Shown here piece by piece: positions 12,080 to 23,924 of a DNA stretch of 64,000 bases. The position numbers were made by a program, and so were the translations under genes. The number at the start of each line of letters is the position of its first letter. Position 1 is the stretch's first letter. The DNA is from Deroplatys truncata. Taxonomy: Eukaryota; Arthropoda; Insecta; Mantodea; Mantidae. The stretch is taken from NCBI GenBank assembly GCA_030765065.1, contig CM060975.1, forward strand, positions 259,727,816-259,791,815. The letters are read 5' to 3'. Below the pieces are notes generated by a model. It was not told the DNA's origin and made no database searches. It saw nothing but the letters and a program-made list of their open reading frames with translations.

Positions 12080-12708
12080 ACTGTGCATAGTAGGTAGGGG
12101 AGGTATCGAATTCCACCCATAAATTAGATACCGAGATTTCACTCGATATCTATTTCAGGCCCCTGAATTAAAAAAAATAGAAAAAGGTCCATGTATGTGT
12201 GTTAACAGTCCGATAAACACCAACGTTGATATTTGTGTGTAATATTTTCCAAAGATCGACACGAAGATTTTAAACAAAACTCACTCACCCGAAATACACT
12301 TTGCATGGAACAGTTTTGGTAATTTTTTATTTTCCCAAAAAATGGCTCTAACGATTTTAATTAAAGCACCATAGATTAAAAATATTTAAATGACAAATAC
12401 CATGTTTGTTTTGATTTTTTTTTGGAAATAATCTGTGAAGTACCTTTATTTGGAAGGACTTTTGTACAATTTTGTGTTATTCGTAAACATTAAATATAGA
12501 CGAAAACGCACTTCAAAAAAAATGTAGATCTCTTTAAAACACACAATTTATTTTAAATAACATTTCTTGGGCATAAACTATTTCCGAGATATGCTTTATT
12601 AATGGTTCGAGTTGTTCAATATTTTTGTCATTCTTTTACACTCCAGTCGACATTCAGTTGTTTCTCGTGATTATATGGAAAGAGTATGGGATTTTAAGGC
12701 AGTTGTTC
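12080..12708 (+). repeat. Unclassified repeat family C, copy 2 (3' truncated)
   Basis: It begins CTGTGCATAGTAGGTAGGGG and contains GATACCGAGATTTCACTCG, GGCTCTAACGATTTTAATT and TATGGAAAGAGTATGGGATTT, matching the order in the other copies. The last ~200 bases, including the AGTAGAGAAAGT end, are missing. A hairpin at 12723-12766 follows the truncation point. Confidence 0.8.
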
Positions 12709-12722
12709 GTTTGGCGGTGTGA

Positions 12723-12766
12723 TACAGGGAAACACTTTTGCTAAGTGTTTCCCGGTATCCCTGTGC
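12723..12766. repeat. Strong hairpin
   Basis: GGGAAACACTT and AAGTGTTTCCC form an 11-bp perfect stem around a TTGCT loop. The outer flanks ACAGGGA and TCCCTGT can extend it imperfectly. Function unknown. Confidence 0.7.
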
Positions 12767-13083
12767 CTTACTATTACATATCTGTGGCATACTCTTCCTT
12801 ATTGAATTATAAACGTTCATATATGTTGAATTTACAATTATTATTAATATTATTATTCAGATAATTATATATTCCGTTACAGTTTTAACTCGATTAGGCT
12901 TTAGTTAGATACGTGAGCTATTTGAATAATTGCTGTCAGATCGTTGCCGTACATAGGGATATCCTAGCGATGTTTTCTGTAAACAGGTGAATTTCTGCCA
13001 TCAAATGATTCTTCCACTATGTTTGCATGGGGCAGATTAGCGCACCGCCTATATATAGCGACACTGGAGAGAAGCAGGACCTG

Positions 13084-13301
13084 GGGGCGTGAAAAAACCG
13101 ATAATTTTACTTAGGGACCGTCGCTTTCAAGGCATGAGGTCCTTTTACGTGGAATGAAACATTACACGGACCAACTGCTTTTCTTTCCCTCCGAAAGAAG
13201 CCACGCTAAGAATTTTTAGTCCCGAAAAAAATCCATCGCCCTCCGCCGGGTATGAATCCGCTACCTCGGAACATGGTAACCACTAGATAACGAAGGACGA
13301 G
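13084..13301 (-). repeat. SINE-like repeat B, copy 1
   Basis: On the minus strand, the tRNA-like head reads TATCTAGTGGTTACCATG (A-box region) and GCGGATTCATACCCGG (B box). The diagnostic body GGCGATGGATTTTTTTCGGG follows, with CTAAGAATTTTTAGTCCCG in the sense of the window. Six copies of this family occur in the window. The 3' tail is shortened here. Confidence 0.85.
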
Positions 13302-13454
13302 TTGAAATGTACTATAATATTTTACTATAACATTTCTATAATATTAATTTTCTAACGCACTTGAACTAGTGTAATTATTTACGCTTGATAAAAGTACAAA
13401 CTTCATATATAGGGACAAAATACGATGAGTCATATTGGGGTTGTCTACCTTTAT

Positions 13455-13705
13455 ATTTGTCATCTTCTGTGGTTTAGGGTGCAAGCCCGACGGAGGGCGA
13501 TGGATTTTTTTCGGGCGTAAAAATCCTTAACATGGTTTCCTTCGGAAGGGAAGTAAAGCCGCTGGTCCCGCGTTGTAGATCTAAGGCACGTAAAAGAACA
13601 CCAAGCCTGATAAAGAGGCCTCGAGCAAAATTTCCGGTCTTTCACGCCCAATATACAATGGGACGCTAAGAACCATAGTAGTTAAAGAGCGACCATAAAT
13701 AAAAC
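13455..13705 (+). repeat. SINE-like repeat B, copy 2
   Basis: Contains GGAGGGCGATGGATTTTTTT, CGGGCGTAAAAATCC, TTCCTTCGGAAGGG, CTGGTCCCGCG and the tail GGTCTTTCACGCCC then AAAGAGCGACCATAAATAAA. The head is degenerate. It is inverted relative to copy 1, about 150 bases away, forming a head-to-head pair. Confidence 0.87.
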
Positions 13706-14309
13706 TTAGTTTCATTTACCTTTATATTTGAGACCACAACTCAGCACTTTTATCTCTCACTGCATTTAATTTACAGCTGGTAATATTTACCAAAGGGAAA
13801 ATTTATTGTCATAGTAATATATTTATTTTTCTGCACCTAACCATTAGATGAATTGGTGCAAAGATGTAAAGAATTTTTTGAAAGCTTAAAAATCAAGATT
13901 GGTGTTGGTTCGAAATCAGAATGATACGGAAATATTTTGTTAAAGGCTAATTTAACAAAAGCCATATGGTCGAGTAGATTAGTACCAAAATTAGGTGCTG
14001 AAGTGGGTTCGAAGATAGATGACATAGAAATGTTATTTTTTGTGTTCGGTATTAATACGTCTATCTCCTGAGCGGAAGACGTTAATCCATATACGAATTA
14101 TTAACATGTAATAACTATTCATCTATATTTAGGGTTGTATGGTTATTTGTATTTATTTTATGTGTTACGTCTTAAGTCCACCATAAATACTGGTTTTAGT
14201 TCTTTCTAAGCGGCTGTAAATATCTCAGTCGGTATAACTTATTTGTAAGTTTTATACAATATTTTATTCAGAAATATCCAATCCATAACCCAAAGCAACA
14301 AGGGAAAGG
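13706..14309. other. AT-rich, nothing recognised
   Basis: No repeat ends, motifs or recognisable coding signal were seen. Confidence 0.35.
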
Positions 14310-14395
14310 GAAAGGGGACTTAAGTTATTGATTAAGATTCGAACCCGTGCTATCCTTCGTTAACATTGAGCGAATATTCATGATCATTAAGCTGT
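14310..14395 (-). repeat. Possible tRNA-like SINE head fragment
   Basis: The minus strand contains CACGGGTTCGAATCTTAAT, a good B-box match, but the A box is weak and the stems do not pair. Possibly an old SINE head. Confidence 0.3.
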
Positions 14396-14637
14396 TTTGA
14401 AACTTGAAACTCGGCGCCTTTTAATTCTAACTTAGATTTATTCTCGATACATCTTTTTTTCACCTCGTAACGTACAGCTAGAGCAACAGCCGGAGAGAAG
14501 TTCAATCCGGAAAACATCGGAAGCGTTCGCTGACGCTGCGTTCACAATACACGATTTAATACCAGTTACACGATTTAATTTAAAGTCTATGCGATAAGTA
14601 GGAAGACGCCTTTTATCGTGGTTGTATGCATGGTAGC

Positions 14638-14705
14638 AGAGCGGTGAAACTCATGTTGTCTCGTAATTGAAGCAATTTGGGTTCTAATCTTTGGTGTATA
14701 TATTT
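14638..14705 (+). repeat. Possible tRNA-like SINE head fragment
   Basis: GGTAGCAGAGCGGTGAAAC followed about 30 bases later by TTTGGGTTCTAATCTTTGG resembles A and B boxes. No tRNA fold; no second copy was recognised. Confidence 0.35.
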
Positions 14706-15041
14706 TTTTATTCTTTAAATTTGAATTTGTTAAATATATGGCAATGCCGTATGTTTTCTCTGCGTAATATTATTTATTAATTTTAACACATTCATGCATT
14801 AAAATACAAGTTACTCTTCGTTTTAGAAATAAATCCATATTGGTAAGAATTAAAAAGTGAAAAACTAAACCAAATATTTAATTGACTGAATGTGCAAATT
14901 CTCCGTCTCATTCTTTAGTTATGAATGGCGCTGTCGTGATCATGCGCATACATAAAGACGAAGCTACAAGGAGATCTCTCCTTAAGTTAGTGAACGTTCC
15001 TGGATACTCTGTGTCTCAGGCTCAAGAGCACTTGAAGTCCC

Positions 15042-15044
<3 letters not shown>

Positions 15045-15087
<43 letters not shown>
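15045..15087. repeat. (AT)n microsatellite
   Basis: About 21 uninterrupted AT units. Short frames running through it (YIYIYI) are artefacts. Confidence 0.97.
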
Positions 15088-15088
<1 letters not shown>

Positions 15089-15123
15089 CTACGAGGCGGG
15101 TATGGTTATCCAGGGAAGAGATG

Positions 15124-15969
15124 GTTCGTTGTCGATCTGGTTCGGGTCGAAAATGTTTGTCCACTCCTCGGTAGAAGAGGCAGACAGTAATCCCTTCCAG
15201 CATGTGTCTACAATTAGAAATAATTCAAATTTCTGGGTCGAGCCGCACAGCCTTGCGTCGTTTGACTACAGCAGGGCTCTTTGCTTGAATGGCAGCTAAG
15301 AAGTAGCGTCTTACAGACGATCGCAGATTATATCGCCTCGCATTTGCAGAAGAAAATGCCAGCCATAACTGGAGTAGGGTTATGTTCACAGATGAGATGA
15401 CATTTTCATCTACAAGTGGGGGAAAGTAATTGTCTACCGCCCCAGGGGAAAACATTACGACGCAAAGTACGTGCCACAAATGGATCACCAAGTTCGTGCT
15501 CTATGTCGTGTTGGTGTTTGATGTTACCAGATGACCTAGGTGTGTTGTAGGAGCACATTAAATAGTTATCAGTTTAAAGACATCCTCGAAAATACTATAT
15601 GGGTAGTTCCTTCTAGGACTAAACATCCCAATGGAATGATTGAATTCCAGTGGGATAACCGCCATGTCCACACAGGTCATCAGGTTTCAAACTGGTTCTC
15701 GCAAAGTCAAGATATCACAGTGATTGATTGGCCTCCTTGCGCACCAGATTTGAATCCTTTTGAAAATGGTGTGGGCAATGTTGCGCAAAGTTTTGGAGTT
15801 AAATTGGTCTGCAAGAACACACAAGACAAAAGAGGTCTTGTGGGAATCAAATTCAGGGTGCTTAGGAGGAAGTAATCTCTGGTGAAAATTTGACTAGGAA
15901 TTTGATATTATTCATGGCCGTAGAATGGCGGCAGTAATAGAAGCAGTGGGTTTACACACCCGATATTAA
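15124..15969 (+). pseudogene. Tc1-like transposase pseudogene
   Basis: Reading across three frames gives SGSGRKCLSTPR and SSRTALRRLTTAGLFA. Then come RLYRLAFAEENASHNWSRVM and FTDEMTFSS (first Asp), VIVYRPRGKHYDAKYVPQ, QWDNRHVHTGHQVSNWF (second Asp) and WPPCAPDLNPFENGVGNV (Glu). The C-terminus RRMAAVIEAVGLHTRY ends at a TAA at 15967-15969. I count 35 residues between the second Asp and the Glu. Several stops (for example after GLFA and after MAAKK) and frameshifts make it dead. No matching inverted repeats were found; the AT microsatellite lies just upstream. It is a different family from the 6603 element. Confidence 0.85.
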
Positions 15970-16169
15970 GTTAATTTCTATTTTCATTTGCTTTTTCAGT
16001 TAGGAATATATTATTTACTTATTTCATATTTAGTTTGAAAACGAAACATACAGTGTTTCAGTTTTTATGTGTGAGCATAATGCCTTGAAATCAAATATGC
16101 CTTAGCAATTGGAAATTACTCGTGTATTATAATTACGTAATGAACACTGCATTTTTCTGCAAAAAAAAA
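15970..16169. other. Nothing recognised
   Basis: Possible 3' flank of the Tc1-like remnant, but no terminus was identified. Confidence 0.3.
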
Positions 16170-16262
16170 ATTATTCTCAGGAAACGAACCCCGGTAGGCC
16201 TCATTTCTGCGACCTGCTTATAACCGCTCGGTTTTCAGTACATATTCAGTAGTTGGCACTCA
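16170..16262 (-). repeat. Possible tRNA-like SINE head fragment
   Basis: The minus strand has CCGGGGTTCGTTTCCTGAG (B-box-like) preceded by GAGCGGTTATAAGCAGG. Weak evidence for an old SINE head. Confidence 0.3.
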
Positions 16263-17639
16263 ATATAAAGGTGATAATAAAAAGAAGCTAAAGGCATGCG
16301 TCCCGAGATCCACTGTGAACCGGCCGCGGAAACGATTTGAACTTCGACAAATATACATATCGAGAGCCTGCTAATTTGTTTTTGTCGTAGGGTATATGTT
16401 ATAATAGTATTTTAGTGCCACAGGCTTAAACCGGCATTAGACGTTTTATGTTATTACCCAAATGGTGCAAGCTACTACATATGAAGTATCAAACGAGTAA
16501 GCTATAATTCACATCAGAGTTGAAATATTAATTTAAGGAAACCCATCGGCGAAAATACTAAAATACGCAATTTTCGACCTATCAACTTTAAATCTTTATA
16601 TGACAATTGACATGTGCTTTACAAATAAATAACTAATTTGGGATCTCTAAGCTAAACTATTATTAAGAAATTATTTACTAAAGTTTTAGGTTCTAATTTT
16701 GCACTTTTTCAAAATGCTCCTCGCGATAAACGATTACATATGTCGGGCTATAAATGTAATTTCAGCGCCACTAAACGTAATAAATAATTTGATGTCGGCG
16801 TTTTTGGGAGATGATCATTAATGTGACTGTAAAAAGTTCTGTAATATTCATGTCATACTTTTCCTCATTTTTTGCACTGTTGCTAAAGTATTTAATTGTA
16901 CAATCAATATGCATTACCTACATTAAAAGGAAAAGCCCGAATAAGTTTCTTTGTTCAATAGTTTTCCAAAGCTGAAAGTGTCAGGAATTTTTTTTTTTGA
17001 GGTTTCCATCACACATAGCAATGTGAATATTGGAGAAAATATTCAAATTGTTTTTCTCCTATTAAGTATTGGAGAAAAAACATTTGAAAGTTGGAATATC
17101 AAGCAAAATACATGCACGAAAATTCTCAAATTTTTTAATTACTTCATAAATATCACAAACATTGGTTGTTAAAAAGAGAATATGAAACTAGAAAGTACAA
17201 ACAGAATATAACACCGAAAATCCGAAAATTAACTTTTTGTTTGCTTTTGGACAAACTTTCACCGATGGGTTGTCTTAAAGCCTGATGTATGACGTGATAC
17301 ATCACGTGGATACGGGCAGTGACCTACCTCTTCTACAGCTGCATAAATCCGTTGTTTTCTTTTAGGCTGATTTTAATTGGATCCATAGTTAGGAGTTTCC
17401 CTCCGTTATGGAGCTTTGGTAGCTGGCAACAAAATGAAACGATTTTATAACCTAACGCAGGTTTCACCAAAGAACTTTTTTTTAGTTCCATTTTAGCTCC
17501 GCCTTTAACTACATTTGTCTCATCGGCAGCCTTTTCTTTGGAACTTATTGCCTATTGGCAATGGTGTTAACTCGTGTAACTCTTGTCGTTGGGTTTCTTG
17601 TACTTTTGGTTTTTAATCATTAGATCATACACACATTCA
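16263..17639. other. AT-rich, nothing recognised
   Basis: Short open frames such as 16951-17172 have AT-driven composition and no family motif. No repeat copy matching the rest of the window was recognised. Confidence 0.4.
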
Positions 17640-17790
17640 TACTCTCATTAATACTTCCAGACTCTGGGGAGGATAAAGAAGTAATCTTGCCTAGAGAAAA
17701 ATTCCCACCCCAGCCGGGAATCGAATCCGGGGCCCGTAGCACAACAGGCAGGTGCTCTACCGATTGAGCTACGGGACCAGCCAAAAACAA
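17640..17790 (-). repeat. tRNA-headed SINE-like repeat D
   Basis: The minus strand reads GGTCCCGTAGCTCAATCGG then TAGAGCACCTGCCTG and GGATTCGATTCCCGG, a close copy of a tRNA D arm and T arm. The anticodon stem (CCTGC against GCTAC) and acceptor stem do not pair properly and the T stem has an A-C mismatch. It is best read as a tRNA-derived SINE head, with the body running toward lower coordinates, rather than a working tRNA gene. Confidence 0.65.
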
Positions 17791-20261
17791 CTTTTGAGAT
17801 GCATTTCAATCTAAAGTATTTTGTTTGCCTTGAACTGCTGTTTTTATACTGAGTGTGTCTAAATACGCAAATGAGCTGTAAAGTGGGGGATGAAGACGGG
17901 CTTAAGACCATATCTACTGCTTAATAGGCTACATGAATTAAATAAAGGAAAAAAAGAAAGAAAGTGATAGGAGATTTACCACATGTGTGTATGTGTGTGT
18001 GTTTGTGTGGATAATGTTCAAAAATATGGAAACACAAGTTTCAATAATATGCCCTTTAAAACGAATTCATTTGGTTCGGGAGACTAAATCTGTGTTATTT
18101 GTCTGAAAAATATACCTTTAAAAATTGCATGTAGAGTGTAACTAAAATATAACATAAACTCCTTCATACTGCTAGTGAAGTAAGTAAAAGAGTTTCGTAA
18201 GAAAACATGTTCTTTAGAAAGTAACTTCAGAGAAAAATTGTATACCTCTGAGGAAACAGGTTATAAAAACTCAGTACATTAGAGAGACATTGTAAATGTG
18301 TCTGACGAGAGAAGCCAACGAAAAATTAAAACTAAAAGAACTAATGTAGCATCAAGTAAGTATATATACCTCGAATTTCCCTGAGATACAATAAATTAAA
18401 CCTCGAGAAACCAAATAAAATAACAAACACACAAAGAAGAAAACACATTAGGAGAGAATATGGGATTTAACAGCGAAGACAAAAATAAAACACTGAAACT
18501 CAAGAAACAGAATAACAAATCAAACACAAAATAAGAAAAAAATGAACGTGAAAGGAATGTGAGTTATAATATTGAAAAAAAAATAAAGAAAGGAAGGAAA
18601 ATTATTCGTCTCAAGCATGACAGTGAAGAAGAGTATGAGGTTAATGGCTTAAGGAAAGAATGCGATTAAGAATAAATAATCCAATGTAATTAAAATCAAA
18701 ATAAATCAAGTGTTTTAATTGGTTTTATGCTAGCCTATTGCTAGTATCGTATTCGCTCTAACATTTATATCGATATTTCACATAGGTCTACTGATAAAAT
18801 GAACAAGTCTGAGAAAAACGTTCATGCTAGTTTATAAATACCATATTTAAAAAAGGAGCTTCGTATAAGTGCTCATATTCATGCTTAAATCAGAGTTCAG
18901 ATAAATGGATGCAAGGTAACATTTTCTGTAATTGCTGTCCTACATTTGTAGCGGTATAGTTCGTGTTATCTTATTTGCTGAGCGCCTGTTATGGTTTTAC
19001 TATTTTGAATTTTGGCTCCTTTGTCCTTCGGCTAGCTATTATTACTCAGTCGAGTAAATCTCTTGAACAGGGCGTGTAAACGGAAAGGAGTTGTTACTAA
19101 AAGATAACGCTGATAATAGAATTTGTTTTTACACTTTTATTGCCGTCACACTTTATTAATTTCATATATATTACTCTTAATACACGCCCGACTGAAACCG
19201 TTATATTTTCGAATGTAACTATAATCACTTATTTGCCGCACATTATTAATTCGAGTATTTCACATTTTTGTAACTAGCTTTATGACGCGAGAGATTCTGT
19301 AGAATTGCGCGACGTGTAACCCGTGAATGATTCTATTAAACTGGGCGATACCTCCAGCAATCGGCAATCGACTCTGGCTTTAGAATTTATACTCCCTCTC
19401 CCCGATATGCTAAACATTATAACAGAGCTGCTATTGGTTAATAAAGCGCGCCAACATTAGCGTCTATTTTTATATCCAATCAAAATTACGAACACATATG
19501 CTCTAGGGAAGATATTCCCTCCATTTCTAAAGAAAGGCATGCTACTCTGACGTCATTTGCTTGCCTCTTCTAATTAATAAACAACTCACCCCCTCATTTC
19601 ATTGTTACCCGCTCCTATTGTCAGTTTTAGTGAGGCGTGTAAACTTATTTCCTAACAATGCTTATAATTAACAAACATCTCAAATCAATGTCACACAATA
19701 ATGTTAATTTACACTACAATCACTCTGGCATTCACAGTGTTGTGATATAAAATACTGCCTCACATTACATGAAATAATAATGCCTTTTTTTCTCTCAAAA
19801 TGTTGATCAAATTATGAGTTTGAGATGTTGATATTGTAACATACCTACATCTAAACCTAAAGCAGCGTTGAGGACCTTAAGCGACATGTTAGTAAATATA
19901 ATTAGCAGAGGTCGGGAATCGGCACGACTAGAACGCTGACGACAGCAGTAGCTAGGGCCAGCAACAGGAACTGGGCTACTAGACTCCAGTTCAGTTAAGA
20001 AGGCGAGCGGAAGTTAAGATTTCGCGCAGAGAAAGTGACAAATATATTACATTCGGTATTGCCATATCATTCCTCTTGTAGAAATGGGATCACACATGAT
20101 ACTGAAACATTACTAAACGTTCATTGGAGCACAATTACTATAAAAATAAAGCGTTCTATGATCACACAGAGTAAATAGTGGCCAGACAATAGGAATAAAA
20201 GCAAAATAAAGGGGAAAAAAGGTCTGTGCATTAGTAACAAGTACATACACCTCTTTCCTTA
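17791..20261. other. AT/A-rich stretch, nothing recognised
   Basis: A short GT-rich run lies near 17985-18010, and 18300-18720 is A-rich on this strand. About 19870-20030 is more GC-rich. No coding frame, inverted repeat or tRNA-like signal could be supported. Confidence 0.4.
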
Positions 20262-20659
20262 TCTTTCATGGACGTAGAAATGTCATTCTTGCTGCAACAA
20301 TGTCGCTCCGTTACATTAAGAACGTCCTGCCATCATTAGTACGTTTGTACTTAAATCTCATGTATTTTGAAATACAAAGCATTAAGGCTTTTCTATCCTG
20401 AAAACTTTCAGCCCCTGTCATATTTACAACCAAATTGTCTGCTATCAGCATTCTTCTCTCTCCTAATACAAAAAATTATGCAAGGAATAACATTTTTGCT
20501 GGTCATTTAAACGCGTAACTTCCTTATTGCGATTTCCTGGTGATTTGAATGTTGGGGCTCCATTACTCTTAACTGCATTTTTGGCTTCTTTACAAATTCG
20601 TTGCACTGTTCGTAGCCCAACTCCACATACATTTGCTGACCTCCTGAGCTGTGTCGTCT
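20262..20659 (-). pseudogene. Transposase N-terminal remnant (Tc1/IS630-like)
   Basis: The minus strand reads NVCGVGLRTVQRICKEAKN, APTFKSPGNRNKEVTRLND, then after a stop KYKRTNDGRTFLM, another stop and RSDIVAARMTF. The order (helix-turn-helix, SPGK-like linker, YKRTNDGR, ERSDIVAAR-like block) is that of the N-terminal part of a DDE transposase widespread in arthropods. The catalytic domain is absent. SINE B copy 3 abuts its upstream end at about 20660. Confidence 0.6.
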
Positions 20660-20884
20660 TCCATGGTCTTGGGGTACTATGCCAGTCTCTAAGCTTCCAA
20701 GGTCAGGGATTCAAATCCAGCGTTGGGGAATGGATTTTTTCGGGCGTAAAAATCTTCAGCATGGCTTCCTTCGGAAGAGAAGAAAGGGAAGGTGGTCCCG
20801 TGTCGTAGATTTATGGCACATAAGAGAACCTCAAACCTAATAATTTTGCCTCTGAGCAAAATGACGGGTCTTTCACGCCCAATA
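20660..20884 (+). repeat. SINE-like repeat B, copy 3, first part (split)
   Basis: Head with CAGGGATTCAAATCCAGCG (B box), body GGATTTTTTCGGGCGTAAAA, CTTCCTTCGGAAGAG, GGTGGTCCCG and GGTCTTTCACGCCC. The repeat stops at CCCAATA. The rest (GACGCTAAGGACC, AAAGAGCGTACATAAATAAA) reappears at 22716-22765, on the other side of a mariner-like element. Confidence 0.9.
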
Positions 20885-20886
20885 TA

Positions 20887-22713
20887 CAGGGTAAATCACC
20901 TAAAACTTGCACCGCAATATTTCGGAAATGGAAAGTGCTATTGATGTGTAGTTTTCACAGCATTGGTTGGTAGCCAGGGGCTCGTACATTTAGCCTATAA
21001 ACAGATTTTAATAATACTGAGTGAGTGTGTTTTTTGAGCAAACATACAAGTTTTTAAATGGAACAATGCCTAGTTACATCAACAGAATATAGATAGGGTA
21101 AATTAGAATGTCAATGGTCTTTGTTGCAGGATTCTAGTACAAGTGGTTTACGAGAAATCCTATTTTGAAAAGTTTCCACCCCGACAATTGTTTGTCCCAT
21201 TCAACCTGCTTAGTTGCTAGGTACGATGTTGTTATGTTTGTTTGCATTGCGACTTTCTGGTCAATTAGTTTGTGACAGTTCAAGCAGTAAGTCGTGAGTG
21301 GAAGATGGCATGGTGTATGGAGAGTGTAGGAAAAATGCAGTTCGTTCCTGTAAGGTGCATGCGGAAACGTGTCCCAATAGACGTCAAACATCTCGGCAAT
21401 TATTTATCAACCAACCTCTTCAACCAATTACGTGAAAGTGGTACTGTAACACCTAGAAAACGTAACAGAAAGAAACAAGTGACTGGAGAAGAGACAGAAA
21501 TTAATCTTTTGGCTGCCGTTGCAGTAGATCCGCAAATGAGTTTCCGCACAATCGCACGTGGAAGTGGCATAAGTCAGGCAAGTGTACTGCGCATTCTCCA
21601 TCGACATAGGTTCCATCCCTATCACATCTCTCTCCATCAAGAGCTGCATGGAAACGATTTTGAGAATCGTGTTAACTTTTGTACATGGGCATTAAGACAT
21701 GATACTTCAGATTCATCATGTATCTTGTTTAGTGATGAGGCAACATTTACTAACATGGTCAGGTAAACCGCAGAAACATGTACTATTGGTCCTTGACAAA
21801 CCCCGTTGGCTTCGTCAGGTGGAACGTCAGCATCCATGGAGTTTGAACGTGTGGTGTGGGATAGTGAACCATCAGCTCATAGGCCCTTTGTTCATAGAAG
21901 GAACAATGAACTCGCACAAGTATCGCAGCCTCCTGACAGACCATCTGCCACAGATGCTAGAAGACGTTCCTTTGCAGACTAGGAGGAACCTGTGGTACCA
22001 ACATGATGGCTGTCCAGCCCATACTAGTACACGAAGTACTACAGCTTGTCTTAACGGATTGTTTCCAAATAGTTGGATTGGATGAACAGGATCTGTACCT
22101 TGGCCGGCCCGTTCACCGGATCTGACCCCTTTAGACTTTTTTGCTGTGGGGAAGGCTGAAAGACACTGTCTACAAGGATGTACCAGCTACACCACACGAC
22201 GTATTACTGCTACCTGCTCTGAAAGTTCCGCTGAAATGCTATAACGTGTGCAGCAGTCTTCACATAGCAGACTGGAAGCGTGTATTGAAGCTGCCGATGG
22301 TCATTTTGAATACAACCTTTGAAGGCTATGTTCTGTTTACTTGTAAGAATACACAGAAGTATTGTAATTCCCTTTTGTTTTTCTTTAGTTTGTGCTACCA
22401 CAGGTTGTACAAGAGTCGGTGCGTAAAAGTTTCAAAATAAGATTTCTCATAAACCACTTGCACTAGAATCTTGCAACAAACGTCACTGACATTTTAATTT
22501 ACCCTACCTTTATTCTGTCGATGTAACTAGACAGTATTCCGTTTAAAAATTTTATGTCTGCTCAAAAAATACACTTTCTCAGTAATACTAAAATCTGTTT
22601 ATAGGCTAAATATACGGGTCCCTGACTAATAATCAATGCTGTGAAAACTGCATATCAATAGCACTTTCCATTTCCGAAATATTTGCGGTGCAAGTTTTAG
22701 GCGATTCATCCTG
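20887..22713 (+). mobile_element. mariner-like element (1827 bp) inserted in a SINE
   Basis: The ends are inverted repeats about 290 bases long, beginning CAGGGTAAATCACC on the left and reading CAGGATGAATCGCC on the complement of the right end. TA lies at 20885-20886 and 22714-22715. The long inverted repeats enclose one transposase gene on the plus strand. The left 260 bases of a second copy occur at 42043-42304. The insertion interrupts SINE B copy 3, so it is younger than that SINE. Confidence 0.95.
21305..22322 (+). pseudogene. mariner-like transposase, decayed
   Basis: It starts at ATG 21305 (MAWCMESVGKMQF). The N-terminal region contains a paired helix-turn-helix (NLFNQLRESGTVTPRKRNRK, then SFRTIARGSGISQASVLRIL). 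Catalytic blocks are FSDEATFTN, WYQHDGCPAHTS and ARSPDLTPLDFF; the C-terminus is RLEACIEAADGHFEYNL, ending at a TGA at 22320-22322. I count about 42 positions between the second and third Asp, including one stop codon, close to the 41 seen in the element at 27534. Lesions: frameshifts near 21757 and 21805, a TGA after NSWIG near 22082, an extra T near 22141 and a stop in the tail. Confidence 0.9.
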
Positions 22714-22715
22714 TA

Positions 22716-22765
22716 GAATAGGACGCTAAGGACCATATCAGTCAAAGAGCGTACATAAATAAAAC
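22716..22765 (+). repeat. SINE-like repeat B, copy 3, second part
   Basis: GGACGCTAAGGACCATATCA then GTCAAAGAGCGTACATAAAT is the 3' tail of the SINE whose first part ends at 20884. Confidence 0.88.
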
Positions 22766-23924
22766 TAAATTTAAACATTCTTTCCCTGAGCTGTGGCAAT
22801 GCAGAAGTACTTCACATGTTACCTCTGACTGTTTTCTGAAATAATTACACATACGTCACACAACTTTTCTTTTTGTTTTCCTGGTGCACTGTTTTATCTT
22901 CCATTATAGTTCATCTCAACACTATATATTAATCACACTTCGTACAAAACGAAAGAAGCTTTAAATTCAAATAATCAACACTTTTGCTCGCACGCCGACA
23001 TTAAACGGAAGTGCATTGGTTGCTAAAGTCAATGATACTTCCAGTTTACTGCGCATCTAGCAGACGGCCGCCTTCTTAGCTGATCCTAAGTCTAGCATTC
23101 ACAAAAGCCGTCTTAGGTTTTATATTAGAGCCTTTATATGAGAGTCTACGGGTATGTGAGGTTGTTGAAGTGGCTAGTCTAATCCATACCTCCAGCGCGT
23201 ACGATGTTGAATAAATTACTTCGTCATGAGTTTTATAAGACTCAGTCACCATTCTTTCACTCCATATCTCCCCATATTTTGCCTTAAGTGAGTAGCTCCT
23301 TCCCGGAACTACCCCTCCTGTTAGAGGATTCGAGGCTAAACTTTTAGGGTCGTTTCAGAATGACGAATAAAAATATATCTCGAATTAACAGCAAATAGTC
23401 TGTGAAATCCTCTTTATTCTCATTCAATTTTATTTATCTAGGAAACCATAAATAAAAACAAAAATTTACTATAGGAAAAATGCAGGGTTCATTAAAGTAT
23501 AATTATTACGTCAGGTAAACTTTCTCATAGCATTAACTGATTCGTAAATAGTTTTATGTTCAAGTTTTCGCAGGCTGAGGTTTACTTTGACGCGCCATCT
23601 TTGTAACCTGTTTGAAAATGTGCTTCTCTTCTGTCTCTCTCTCCCTATCCTAGTTCATTACTTATAAAATCAGCTTGTGGTATAGAAGTTGGACCTTGTT
23701 TTCGCCTCTTGAATATAACCGAATCTACGTTGCCTAATTTGAGGCCATTTGTAGGAAAAATATTTCCATGATTAAAGTAGAATAGGCAAAAGTATCGGTT
23801 TTTAAATGAAGGGATATGAATTGTACTGTGCAAAGAAAGTTCTGTCGTTATTAAAACATATTTTTCAACACCCTTTATAGTCAATTATATGGATTATGTT
23901 AGACTGTGGAACAGTCTAAAATCC
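22766..23924. other. Nothing recognised
   Basis: An 79-residue minus-strand open frame at 23645-23884 shows no family motif. No repeat matches were found. Confidence 0.4.

Noticed and set aside
17704..17785. Candidate tRNA gene on the minus strand
   Set aside because: D and T arms look good, but the anticodon stem (CCTGC against GCTAC) and acceptor stem do not pair. It fits a tRNA-derived SINE head.
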